Positions 25,159-37,980 of a DNA stretch of 64,000 bases are shown in pieces (the stretch's first letter is position 1; each line of letters begins with the position of its first letter). The DNA comes from Zerene cesonia (lineage: Eukaryota; Arthropoda; Insecta; Lepidoptera; Pieridae): the NCBI RefSeq assembly GCF_012273895.1, contig NC_052118.1:6535164-6599163 (forward strand). Reading direction: 5' to 3'. The position numbers were made by a program, and so were the translations under genes. The notes beneath the pieces are model-generated. The model saw only the letters and a list, made by a program, of their open reading frames with translations. It had not been told where the DNA came from and ran no database searches.

Positions 25159-28100
25159 TTATTCTGGGGGAAGAGGTAGATCGTCTTCCCACATATCATT
25201 TCTCTTCTTAGTATCTTGTCGTTTCACAAAGCGTGATACTGGCTGCATCGACTCGTTCACACCGCTCGTGTTACTGTGAAAGAAACGAGCAATGCTATTG
25301 ATATTGTTTTATGATTTTTGTTGAATGTGCAGTTATTAATACAATTTTAGAAAAGTACTATAATATATTATTAAAAAATTTATTTAGATGTTCTCTACAT
25401 TAACTCTAACTGCGCAACTTTGACATCGACCATTTTACTTACGACGTAGAATAATTCAAATTCATGAATTGGAATTGATAAGTGAATGAAAACTCATTTA
25501 ATATTAATAAGTTTGACCCTATGATGCCGTCACGTGCCAAGTCTGGGATAAGCGGTGCCACCGAATGTAGTGCGCAAAATATTAATGAATAATCTAGAAA
25601 TTAAATTGTCGTTGATGTTAATTAATTTAAAATTTCGTAATCTCCGAAAATAAAGTATTTAAAATAGTTTTTTTTCTTAAGTAATAAAGATCTGTATAGT
25701 ATCTACTATAAGGAAGTATTTACGAAATAAAATCTTTTGAGCTTGATGTACTATTAAAAATTAAGTTTTCCAAGTGGGGTATGGGGCAGATGATTCATAA
25801 AGAAAATCGATCAGTGAAACATGTATATATACATTTCACTGATCGATTTTCTCTATGAATAAGCACGTTCAGCCTTCTGTCTCCACCGGGAATTGAACCC
25901 AGGACCCCTCGTTTCTACGCTCACGTGTTATCCCCTTTAAGTACTAAGGAGGCGTTCATTTGTTACTTTTTATGTGTTCAATACTAATGAAAGGGAAGGT
26001 AAAAATCTTTTAAAATGCATTGAGACAATTATATTATTTAATTTTTATGTTTACTTGTATGTTTAATAATATTTTTTTAACATTTGGTACACTCGGATTT
26101 TTCAGCAAAAACAAAAGTAAAACGAAGAAGATTAGATATAATGGTGAATAATCTATAAAATAGTGTGAGTACAAAAACAAAATTCTGATAGCAATTAGTG
26201 TTCAGTCCGGTGTTTGGTCTACAGGAAACGAGATACAATTTATGAAATCTTTTGTGACCTGTAACCTTGAATATCTTATCACGTAGACCCGAGATTACAT
26301 AATTCTTGGGCAGGTTAATAAAAAGAAATCAAACGTTCAGATTTAATTTTATTGTTTGCGTGTTTTTTGTATGATTATATTTAATTCAGTATGTTGGCGT
26401 TTCCACTTAAGTGCAATGCATTAATCCAAGTATACCTTATATTGTTTTGCGTGAAACGGTAACAAACCTCCATCCATTCTCCACGTTTATGATATTAGAA
26501 GGATATTTAATTTAATATTATTTGTCCTTCATTTACCAAACCTTTTTTGTTTTTTATTTTATTGTACCAAATAAAAGTTTTTGGCGTTAACTATAAACAT
26601 GTTGCAATCAGTAATAGAATTGTCTCACGTAATAATTTCTGATGAAAATTCAACCATATTTGCAATTGTTAAGCTGTTTACATACAAGCTGATAATTAAA
26701 GCCTGAATGTAGAATATAAAATATATCAGTTAATACATAAATGTTCTACAATTTGACACCTCTTCATTCACCACTTCCTTCATTCTGAGTAAGTACTTAG
26801 TATTAAAATCAAATATTACAGTCAACACACTGAAAAAACACATCTGTAAGTGTTTTTTTATCATTTAAAATATAACACTGTTGTCAAGTATAAAGATATA
26901 ATAATTAATTTACGTCACAAGAGTAATCTCAATTAAAATATTTATTTGTAATGAAAGTAGGTATTTGTCTCTCCGCGGCATACATTATATCTCGTTAAGA
27001 CAAATATAAACATTTAAAGAGAAGGCGTATTCGCAAAATCTCCTTATTTACTATGGGTAAACAGAATTCCACCTTACAGGCCTCTGGCACACCCATTGCT
27101 AGATAAGACGCCGAAACATTATCTTTGGAAAGAAAAATCTAAATATGCATCTTTTATAATAGAGAAACATTTTCTACCAATACAAACTGTTAGGCAGAAT
27201 AAATAAAACAGTTTTTTAGATATTTATATAATTTGCCTATTCTTGTGATCTTTCCAAATTGCGTTTGACTTTATTGTTTAAGTTCAAGTTTAGCTCAGAA
27301 CTTCATTGCAAATTGTGTCGAATTCATACCTCCAAAAGTTAAAAAGTTGAATAGAGAGATAGCATTAAATAGGGAGCTATAATACCCTACGGAATCTACT
27401 ATATTTTTCAGGATAACAAATTTAACGTGAAACTACAGTGGGGAGACCATATCAACTATGCCGCTGTTAAGTCCAGTTTATCTGCACATATGCAATAGAA
27501 AAAATTGCATCCTACCGATTTAGATACTGCTAGATTCATTAATATAACCCAATCTTTGCAAGGGTAAACTTATAGCAGTTATAAATTTTTTGTAAATATA
27601 AAAATTATTTTTATATTTATTGCTTACGTATTTCCAGTTTGCAGCCGACTCTCGCTCGGCCGCCGCGTTCCTGTTGCTGCGCTTTCGCCTCGGGACGCCG
27701 CTAAATTAATTATTTAAAACAATAAATAGGCAATTCATATTTTTTAACATTGCTTACTGAGAACTTCCAGTACATCGTTCTCGAGAATGATGTGTTGTTC
27801 ATTGGTTGGTATATAATTAGGTATAATTCAGTTCTATAATATTTTACAAAATAATATAATACTTAGCTTGCAATAAATATATTGTAGTAAAATGTTTACA
27901 AAAATATCAATACATTAACAATAAATGTTAAATTTAAATGTAACATATCATTATCCTAATGGCATAATTAAGTACAGCGCCGTTATCACATAGAAATAGA
28001 AAAAATCCTAACTGTAGAGGTCATTTTCCCTTCAACGAATCTTGTTTTATTAAAAGAAGCAGTATTAACCGGTTAAATGTTATCAATTTATCGTGTACCA

Positions 28101-31100
28101 TATTTGAATCCAGTTCGTGTCGAACTTATTGCATCATTTGTGATTATTTACTATGTATATTGTGTTTATTATAATTAAGAATACTTTATAGGAGTCTCTA
28201 GTTATTTGTTTAGACCATACCTCGCATTGATTCTATTGGCGATTGACTTGTACCAGATGAGAAGCTACTCGCTGATGTGATGTTAACTGTTCAGAAAAAT
28301 CAGAAGTATTAAAATAAAATCAAATTAAATATTAATTACAACCACCACCATAAAAGTAAAACTAGATATTTCTTAAAAAATACAATTAAATTACATATTA
28401 GAGTCATAGTTAGCAACAGGAATAGATTTTATCACGTTATCGCTTTAGTGCTTAGTTTACCTTTAAGTTCAGACGTACAATAATTAACTGGACGTTAGAT
28501 AATATGTAAACATAATGCAGACGTCAACAATATGCATTAATTAAACAGACTGACTAGTTAATAATCCTCCTAGCCAGAGAAAAACAATGAATGAATTGGA
28601 TAAATCTTGGACGCATATTATGCATCCTGTTTTTTAATGTGAAAATAAAGTGAAATATGACACGATGACAATAATCAGTATTTATGAGCAATTCACGTAT
28701 AAAATATATTAAATTCTTATTCTAAGTTGGTTCATATAATATTATGTATGTATATTGCTTAAGCTTCGATCTTTATAACTCCAAATTACATAATAATAAA
28801 AGATTATTCAACTTTATCAGTCACTAGGTACGTTTTAAAACATCGAGAATAAAACTTACATTTAAAGAGATCTCAATTATTATTAATAACAAAACGGTTA
28901 TTAGATTCGATAGTAAGTAAACTATATAATGTTATCAATATAGATGGTACGTCACCGTATTCCGCTAAATTTTCAAAACAGGTTTTAAGACGTTGCTGAC
29001 GTCATCGACGCATAAATCACGCCGTTATCGCGGTTCAAAGTTGGTGATAGCGATTTCTATAATAATGCCACTGTACTTGTTGCAAAAACAATTGAAAATA
29101 CGTAAACACGCTCGCGATAAAGGACGTTGTTAGGAAACAAACAATAAACGCTAACGCCATTTATATTATGATTATTCCGAATATTGTGTTCATTTACATT
29201 TGATATTCTGGGTAAATATATTTTGTTTTAAATTGAATCAGAAATTTTCTAAGATGATTTTCGGTATTCAAAAGACTTTGCATCTTCAAGACGTTTTTTT
29301 TTCGAAGAAAATGAACTGCGGGGTAGCATAACAGATAGGTGTGTAAGAGACGACGTCATCGTATAAGGTAAATAAATACATAAAAGAAAAAGTTAGTTCT
29401 CACCTCGTTCCTGTTGTTTCGCTTTCGCCAATGCGCGCTGCAGCTCACGATTCCACACACTGGTCTCAGACAAGCCCTGATCACCGCATAGTTTTACTAT
29501 GTGCTTCAGACCTGTACAAATGCTTTGTCAGTAATTTCTTCATTTAAATTCAATTGCTTACTTTTGCGGTTCCTGCATGTTTAATAATTCGGTCCGTCCC
29601 GGCTTCGGCCGTCGTACATATTATATAGCCTATAACCTTGCTTAATATATGGGCTATCTAACACTGAAATAATTTTTCAAAACGGACTAGCAGTTCCTGA
29701 TATCAATGTGTTCAAACAAACAAACTCTTCAGCTTTATAATATTAAGTAAAGATGTAAAGCCATATCAAATATACGTATATACGAAATTTCTGCCAAAGC
29801 GGTTTAGTCGATTTACTTGTGATTGACCAAACATACATAATAATTTAGTTTTTATTTGTGGCAAAAAACAATATATTTCAAGTATGCAAAAGAATGGTGA
29901 GAATCAATACTCCTCTTTGTATTTACAAATGAAATTTATATACAGGATTTTTATTTTACTCCCAACAGGACGTATTTTAAAGTTTTGCATTTACATAATT
30001 CTTATCATTTCATACAACTTTTATCTGATGCAAATTAGAAATCTCTTTGTACTATCGTAGTTGGAAAACAACTGCGTTGAAGCAAAACGAAAATATTTGC
30101 CATGCGAGATAACGAGACAAACATACGGATGACATTTTACAAAACAGCTTATTTCTATGTGACCTAAATAAGTGTATTCGTCATATTTTACAGTTTTCAC
30201 AGTTTATGCAATCTTTTGATGGAAGTCATTTCTTACTGCGTGTTATTAAGTTAATATCGTAAATTATAATTCAAATGTTGTTTCCACTAACCAACGTTAA
30301 CGAATTTGTTTCATATGTTTATATGGTAATATGCTGTTGGTAGAATGGTATCAGATGAATACTATATCTGCATGCATGCATAGGGAAACATTATGTGACA
30401 TTTAATCTCATATACCTTAAAGCCTAACGTGAGCGATGGTTAAAAAAGATTTTATCTTGCTGACAAATCAGACGTAACAACTGTAAAGTCTGTGGGGCTC
30501 TTTTCTGCTTTTTTAATATATACTATTCATTATATTACTATTATTATAAAGGTGATATATTTCAAGATGGATCTTTGGATGAATGGATGTTTGATACTTT
30601 TCAACCAACTTCGATAAAGTGGGAGGTTCTCAATTCGACTGTATTTTTTTTTTGGGTTTGTTACAATTATTTTTTTATTTCAGAGCTGAATTTTTATAGA
30701 AGCTTCCGTGGTCCCATTTAAATTTGGTCTAATTCCGACAATTTATGGTGGTTTAGTTTTTTATTTAAAAATGTTTCTAAAAAGCGCAAGAAAAAAAATC
30801 AAACACAAGTAAACATTGGCTCACATTGAATATCATCTGGAAACCTGGCGTTGAGTTTCTTGTAGAGTCCAAGAGCTTCCTGGTAGCGACCGCTGGCGCG
30901 TAAACAGCCTCCGATTAGTAGACCCCATTGCGGCTGTAAATGTTGCAATGTACCCTTGATATAATTCATTATATTAAAGAAAAAGGCTAGATACTCTTTT
31001 CTGAGTGGACTACAGCTATCAATTAATAGGTAAATTCAATTCGCGTTATGAAAATAGTGACATCATCTTTTTTCGCCTACTTGGCCACGCCCCTCCGTCA

Positions 31101-34100
31101 ATTAGAATATTAATATTTAGGAAGTCAAGCTCACAGAGTACTTTTATTATACATGGGCTAGGGATACAACTCATGGCTCATGGAAGAAAGTTGTTTAAAA
31201 AAGGAAGTATTCATTAAAGGCGGCAAAAGTGCCCCTCAATTCTACATTGACATTAAAAAGATGAGACTGCCAAAAGTAATCGCATTACAATGCTTCGCTT
31301 CTCGCCTTACCACTATGAACTAATCTAATTGTATAGTATAGGTTTGGACAGAAATAAAAAAATTATATTTGTGTCAATAACTACATGTTCAAAACAAATG
31401 ACGTTATTTTGTATGACGCAATAGAAATAATAAACGCTAATTTTAGGAAATGGTGCTGCCACCGTGTGATACGTGATGAAATATCACGTGGAATTGGGAT
31501 GACATGGAACTCAGAGAACAAAATTCATTCATATGAAATGAAACTAGAGAATCTAGCGATACTGATGAGTGCTTAAAATGAATTTGAGACAATTTGTTTT
31601 CATTAAACTGTTTTGTTTAAGATTGTATATATATCCTAACCAGATGACCTCCCTGTTTTTAACGCGAATAAACTACAAATTATAAAATTAAAAGTATTAA
31701 GCATTTGCATCAATAAAATGTATGAAATAAATCTAACTTATAATCCTACTCTAGACAAAATTCTTACACGTATCTTGAATTTAATTGAGTGTATAGTGCA
31801 TACATACAGTTTTTAACAATTTTATGCGGAATTTTTTTTGAATTCTTTGGATAATAGATAACTTAAATTTGCTTATTAGAAATAAATAGGACTCACATTA
31901 TTGGGCTGCAAGCGTGCAGCCCGCCGGTAGTACTGCAACGCCTCCTCCGGTGTGGACTCGCCAGCCAACCATTGCAATGCGGTCAATTCGCACGGCCACA
32001 CTGCTTCTACCTTTAATTTTATTAAATGTTTTTTACACCACACATCAAACAGTTTGACTGTTAGAAAGTATTTGAATGTTTTGTTATAGTTTCCCCAAAT
32101 GGACGTCACATTATATTTTGGTAAGAAAAATGGAAAGGAAGCTAAAAGGAGCTGAAACCACCCCAGCTTCATGAATGTCGCCAGCTTAAAATGTTTTGTA
32201 GTTAGTATAATAACTATTTATTTAGTAATAACTAGTTATTTAGTAAAATAACTGACACATTATTGAAATATAGTATTGATGTAAGAAAATAACAGGAGAA
32301 AACGAATTAAGAGATTTTTTCATTCGAATAAGTATCATTGGTCTGGTGACTCTAGAAATATATAAGCATTTGCTCTCATAACTCGTGTTCTTGTTGTCTG
32401 TGTTTTGAAAAAGTTATTTGCTTACAATTTCGATAATGTAATAGTGTTTATCATTATGCTATTCAAGGAAAATTCTCCTACTTACGTCTTGATAATGATG
32501 TTTAGCGGTGTGCGTATCACCGAGCTCGCTGTGCAAGTTCGCGAGCGCACACGACACACCCGCGTCCCAGTTGCCTATCATACTGTACCTGGAAAAAGTA
32601 TTAATATTTTAAGTTCACTATTTATTTTTTTTAACGTAAGGTAATAATCAGATTTAATCTAATTCCAAACGCAAAATCAAATCAAATCGAGCTGCAACGT
32701 TACCGTGCTGCCACGCATCCCATTCCTTATTGCGGTGCTTATATTATCACTCTCAAGAATCACATAGATGGAGTCATCACAATTCATTGTCTTTGAGCAC
32801 CCGGGCGACGCCGCGGTCAACAGTAAGTTCATTCTTATTGGTCATCATACCAGTGGTCGGCGGCGCTAGCGGCAGCAGCGTCCCGGGCCGCCAGCCGCGA
32901 GAGGCGCGCCAGGCCGGCGGCGGCCAATGCGCGAAGCGTGGCGCCCGCGCCACCCGCGCCGCGCACGCGCCTCCAGCGCGCCTCCGCGCCGCCCTCCTCA
33001 CCCGACACCTCCAGCGCCAGCGCTGCGCCAGATGCAAAGATATGCATGGGATAGATAAAGCAGTCGTGTATGATAATATCACAGTATAATATATATACCG
33101 TCGCTCAACGAAGACGTTAAAACTGGCCAATCGTGTGGGAATCATCACGAAACGCGAGAAGAACGAGCCCGCTAGTCACACCGTGTTGTTAGCAGCTCGG
33201 GACACTATCTTTAGACTGCCGCGCATCCAGAAGATTTTAAAATTGGATTCAACGATTTAAAGTTATTTTTTATTAACAAAATTTACATTGTTAAAAATTG
33301 CAATCTATTTGTGATGTGAGAGAATACTGTGTGTACCCGTCATCTCCGATCTGCATTTTCATGATTACTATATTATTGACTATTATTGAGTAATGACAAT
33401 CGCCACATTATCTAAACGAACACTAAATAATAGCTTGCTTAAATACCTTTTTATACGACAGTGTCTTAACGTTCTTCACAGGCCATCACGAATTTTTTTT
33501 TCATAATGTCACACTGTCATAATCATGTTTCACATATAGCAATTATCAATAACAGCCTGAATACATTGCGGTAAAACATACCCATATCGTGCATAGCAAC
33601 AAGGTCAGCGGGATCAAGATGCGTGGCCGCCGACAATTGGTTGAGGATATTAGCGATGCCGTCGCTGATTGCGTTCCCGGCTGAGGCAAGTTCAGAAAGC
33701 GCAGAGGTGACTCGCGCTGGACATGAGTAGGGATCATCTCGGCATGCAGCTTCACTTAATGATTTTGCTTCAGACCATTTTCCCAGCTGTGGAATTGTAA
33801 TATAAAAATTATTTTTGCTTGTATTAAGAACAGCTAATATTGCTTAATTTCTCTCCTTACATATGATTGTTGGGATGAAATAGCAATGTAGCGATAATAG
33901 TGCCAATTCTCGTATTGTATACGTTAAATTTCAAACTGTATTGTTCAGTGCATTAAAGCCTGATAAATACATAAGCAGAACATTGGGATGTAATTCAACT
34001 GTCGCATACAGGACTATTATGTTTTTTGAGACAATTAATTAGGATAACTTACAATCATCCTACTATTATTATAAAGGCGAAATTTTTTAAGTATGTATGA

Positions 34101-37100
34101 ATGGATGTTTTACCGTTGATGAAGCGATTGCAATGAAATTTAGTACGTAGATAGCTGAACGATTGGAATAACACATAGGTAACTTTTTATCCCGATATTC
34201 TTACAAGATGCAGAATTACGCAGGCGAAACCGCGGGCCGCAGCTAGTATCACATATTTTGATTTTGAATGATTTCAAAAAATTATGATTTCAGGTGTTAC
34301 ATCTAAGAGAGAAATACCGCGTAAGCGACAAATGCTGCATCAGCGTTTGCTTCTGCACGCAGAACGCGGTCGTTAGGGTGTGCCCTCGCCACCGCTTTCA
34401 GCCGCTGCAGCGCTTTCAGCCCTGTGGCCATACCGCCCCCGCCAGCTGCGGTAGCACTACGTAGTGACGCTAGAGCGCTGCCTAGTTCTAATCGCGCGCC
34501 AGCCCCGCCTCCGGAGTACCCTCGAAGTGCTTCCACGCACCAGGACGCACCACTTTAAAAAGAAAGACAAACAAGTAAACAAATGCACTTTCCCAATTAT
34601 AATATTAGAATAACTTACTAGACTAATTTTCAAAGTAAAATATTATTCTAAAAATAGTAAATGAATGCATAGGTAACACATCTAATAAAAGTTAAAACAT
34701 ACGTTTTGTTTAATTTAGTAGAGGGATAAAAGACGAGTTGATTATTTGTAATATTATAAAATTTCTTTAAAATTTTCGCGTGTAAATATTAGCGTTTGAT
34801 GAAACCTTCTCAACAAATTCAATTTAGTCATCCAGTTCACTATGTTCCACTGTCTAGTCTATTCCTACCCCAAGTCATCATCCCGCTGGTGGCGAGCGGC
34901 CGGCCTGGCCAGCGCGGCGGCGGCCAGCGCAAGGCAGCGGTCCGCGTGCGCGGCCGCCGCGCGCGACCACCGCGACAGCCGGTCGCCGCGCACCACGTCG
35001 CGCACTACGCACTCGTATGCGTCGCTCTCCTTCAATGTGTAATTATACAATTCAGCGATAATGTTGCATGTACATACTACGAAGGTGTTCAGTTTTTTGT
35101 TATATTCTTAGGTTCATACAGATATCGACATGTTAGAAAGCAGCCAATCAGCAATCATTCTCAAAAGTCTACATTTTTGTTATGCATACGCATTCTTCGT
35201 ATGGCATAAAGATAATAGTGGTGAAACAACCATGGATTTAATTTTCACTTCATTTAAATACCTATAATATCATACGTGGGGTTAAATTGAAAATATCTAT
35301 GGCGTCATGATAAATATAAGGTACTATAGGGATAAAAACTTTTATTTGTATTTTCCTTACATCATCTATTGCTATATCATGGTGATAATTCGGGAGTTCA
35401 ACGTCCAGCATGGAATGAAAAGCCGCTTTTCCACCTTCTGCGTCATCTAATGCGACAGAACAGAGAACCAAATGCAGACCTGAAATATAATAAAAAAAAG
35501 GAAATTATGAATGGAACTGTGTTGTGGAGCTAGAGAAAGCCTTGTTTGGAAACCGGTTAACCCTCACAAGAAATCTGTGTTTTCGTACAGGAAAGAAGCC
35601 GATAAATAAACATTATTATATTACCTGTCTGAAAATCGCCCTGCTCGTGCATAATATGTTGGAAATTAGTGACAGCGTCACGGAACTTTCCCATTCGTAC
35701 CAGAAGTAGTCCTATGTTGTGCATCACTTTCATTCTGGTATAGTCATAATATTTAAATATAAATGTAGATTATAAACAAAAGTAGGAAATAATTTAAAAC
35801 AATAAAAAGTAAAAAAGAAGCTTCTTGAAGCAAAGAACAAATATAATACCTTAAATCTTTTTCTGCGGTAGGCGTTTGATCCAATGCCATTCTGTATAAC
35901 TTGAGTGCTTTTGGATGCTCTCCCATTTTGAAATATATATTACCCATATTCACCTATAAGCGTTAAAATATAGATTACCTGGGGGTATGAATGTATATAT
36001 TTGCAAATAATTAATGCCGCTTATACCTTCAGTCTATTTGCGTGGGGGAATAATTTATTCCTTGTGAGCAATTGATAGGTATTTAATGCTTCTGTATACA
36101 TTTCATTGAGTGCGTATTGGTCCGCTAAATTGCAAAGAACCTAAAATGGAATAAAATTATTGATAATTTTATGTTTATTTTTTATGAAAATATCTTGCAA
36201 TTAATTTTACTTACACAGAAAGTAAGATCTAAATTATGAGAGTCCCCTAAATTGGCTTGTTCTTGCATCCTTATTAATTGTCGTTCTAGAGTGGATGCTT
36301 CCTGGGCCTTAGCTAAAGCCTGAAATTAATGAAGATCTTAGAAGATATGGATACTGAAATTTATAGAACTAGTTTTGATTCGAATACAACCTAGTTACCT
36401 GTGTAAGATCTTGTTCCCTTTTACTACTATTAGAGTCGTCGTCGGATATTCGAGCACTAAGCATGCAAGATTCCTCTACTAGGACCATAATTTTTGCTTC
36501 CATTTGTTTTATCTTGTCCTCTATTCTGTAATTTTGATTGTATAAATTATAGAAGTACACTAATAATTTATATGATTAACTTTCCTTATCCCGCGGATTC
36601 TTTGCGACAAATAGCTTTCACATACTCATTCCAATACTTTAACTCTTTAGGGGATGTTTTTTTAACAAAATTTTGAACATTTCTTTTTTCAAATTTTATT
36701 CAAAGCGTTACAGACAGACAAACAGGCATTCAATATATCAGGTTTGACTGTACTGAAACATGTTGAGGGCAAAATTTGAATAATTTGCCTTGGGCAAGGA
36801 AGTGTTTACACACTAAATTGTAAATTGTATGGCCAATTGTATATTGATGACAATCTAAAGATTAGACAGACATTCTACGTTGTTCACTTGCTCCGCTATT
36901 CGACCTAGTTCACGCTGAAAAATATTTCACGTCTATTTAGTAGGTGTAACAATAACACTCACGTGTCTTCTCTCTTTTCTTCCTTGGCGCTGCTGTCTCT
37001 AGTGGTGGAAGTGTAGCCGGCAGCTCTGTGCGCGGTGACGGGGCGGGTCGCGGCTGTACCCGCGCGCGAGCCGCGAACGTTCACCGTGCCCATACGGAAC

Positions 37101-37903
37101 ATCTAGTATTGTGTTAAAATATATAACAGGGAAGAGGTATAGATATAGTGTTACCATTACTTTGTGTGTATGTGTACTATTATACCTACCAAAATTTGCA
37201 AATGCGAAAGTAACCGTCAGTCTGTCCCATCTTCACGCCTTCGACCTCAAATTTAGTACAAAGATACCTTGTAATTCGAGAAAAGATAGTATTACTAGCA
37301 TAGTTATTTATTTTATTAGGATAGTTATAATCCCGGAAATGCCACGTGATGGGGTACTTTGTGGGGAAAAACCTAGATGTGTATTTTTTTTTTCCTTTAA
37401 CTACGCGGGAGATGTCGGGGGCGGAAAGCTAGAATAGATTATATTTTATTCTTCCTGAACCGGCGGTAAATAATGAATATTAAATATGTAAGGTGACGAT
37501 TCAAAACCGATCCTAAAGTAAGTTCAGGTAACAAATAGTTCATTTAATCTCCCAACAATTACGTACCGTAAATAAATAATGACGTCTTGAGCGATATACA
37601 CTTACTTGGCATTTTTCTAGCTTCTATAGCGAATGACGATTCTATTACCACTTTACAATATAACATTTTTACTTCAATTATTTATTTCCTTACCCCAGTT
37701 CCCATCCTACTAGGGGCTTGTCTGCCTATTCCAGCCGTCCGCAACGTTTGTTGTAAAGCAGTATCCTCTTGTATGCCTCTCGTATCCAGAGCTGGCGATA
37801 CATCATTAAACCCCGTGTACAATTCATCATCATCGTCATCTATAATCAGCGCTGTTCGTGGTTTATCCATCCCCCTGGACACGTTATGTCTCAGTCCAAT
37901 CAT
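25159..37903 (-). CDS. IFT88: Intraflagellar transport protein 88 (IFT-B TPR subunit), 19 exons
   Basis: Core IFT-B subunit carrying cargo along ciliary axonemes (Drosophila nompB, mouse Tg737/polaris). Exons, 5' to 3': 37694-37903, 36963-37102, 36399-36525, 36215-36319, 36027-36140, 35850-35953, 35625-35734, 35361-35479, 34869-35029, 34318-34552, 33582-33786, 32851-33022, 32486-32588, 31897-32010, 30825-30933, 29404-29511, 28221-28286, 27628-27700, 25159-25273. All phases fit: 829 residues against 824 in human. Landmarks: acidic start DDDDDELYTGFND, RPVTAHRAAGYT, IEDKIKQMEAKIMVLVEESC, tetratricopeptide repeats such as NMGNIYFKMGEHPKALKLY, WGLLIGGCLRASGRYQEAL and the acidic end WEDDLPLPPE. 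Exons 9, 10 and 12 are GC-extreme and rich in Ala, Arg and Gly, so that part of the TPR array is diverged. A second Met (residue 12) is an alternative start. Confidence 0.95.
25793..25860. repeat. Long near-perfect palindrome in IFT88 intron 18
   Basis: Two 27-base arms (25793-25819 and 25834-25860) are reverse complements apart from one mismatch; the 14-base centre is itself almost palindromic (ATGTATATATACAT). It sits beside a tRNA-like segment (25880-25945). It could be a snapback element or the end of a mobile element. Confidence 0.8.
25880..25945 (-). repeat. tRNA-like segment, probable SINE head
   Basis: On the minus strand GGTTCAATTCCC (25888-25899) is a good RNA polymerase III B-box. 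An A-box-like stretch upstream is weak, and no complete cloverleaf with a paired acceptor stem was found. It is best read as a tRNA-derived SINE head or a decayed tRNA copy. Confidence 0.45.
34056..34247 (-). repeat. Dispersed repeat family A, copy 3
   Basis: Lies in IFT88 intron 10, in the reverse orientation. It shares 'gtacgtagatagctgaac', 'ctttttatcccgatattc' and the 'accgcgggccgcagctagt' end with the other copies; its tail is 'atcctactattattata'. Confidence 0.75.
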
Positions 37904-37966
37904 TACTTTCTTTTAGCTTAAACGACGCTCTTCAAACGAAATCGAACGTGAGTTTGTTGTGACGCG

Positions 37967-37980
37967 GTAACCATGGAAAC
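37967..37980. promoter_or_regulatory. X-box-like RFX motif upstream of IFT88
   Basis: GTAACCATGGAAAC lies 64 bases upstream of the IFT88 ATG. It matches the RFX X-box consensus with a 2-base spacer at all but one arm base, and differs by one base from the reverse complement of the DYNC2H1 motif. RFX control of IFT88 orthologues is known in flies and worms; binding here is inferred. Confidence 0.65.

Noticed and set aside
32730..33148. Open frames on both strands around GC-rich IFT88 exon 12
   Set aside because: Only the frame entered from the acceptor at 33024 is in phase with exons 11 and 13; the others are compositional shadows.
34796..35209. Plus-strand open frames of up to 137 codons
   Set aside because: Antisense shadows of GC-rich IFT88 exon 9, whose minus-strand splicing and phase are consistent.
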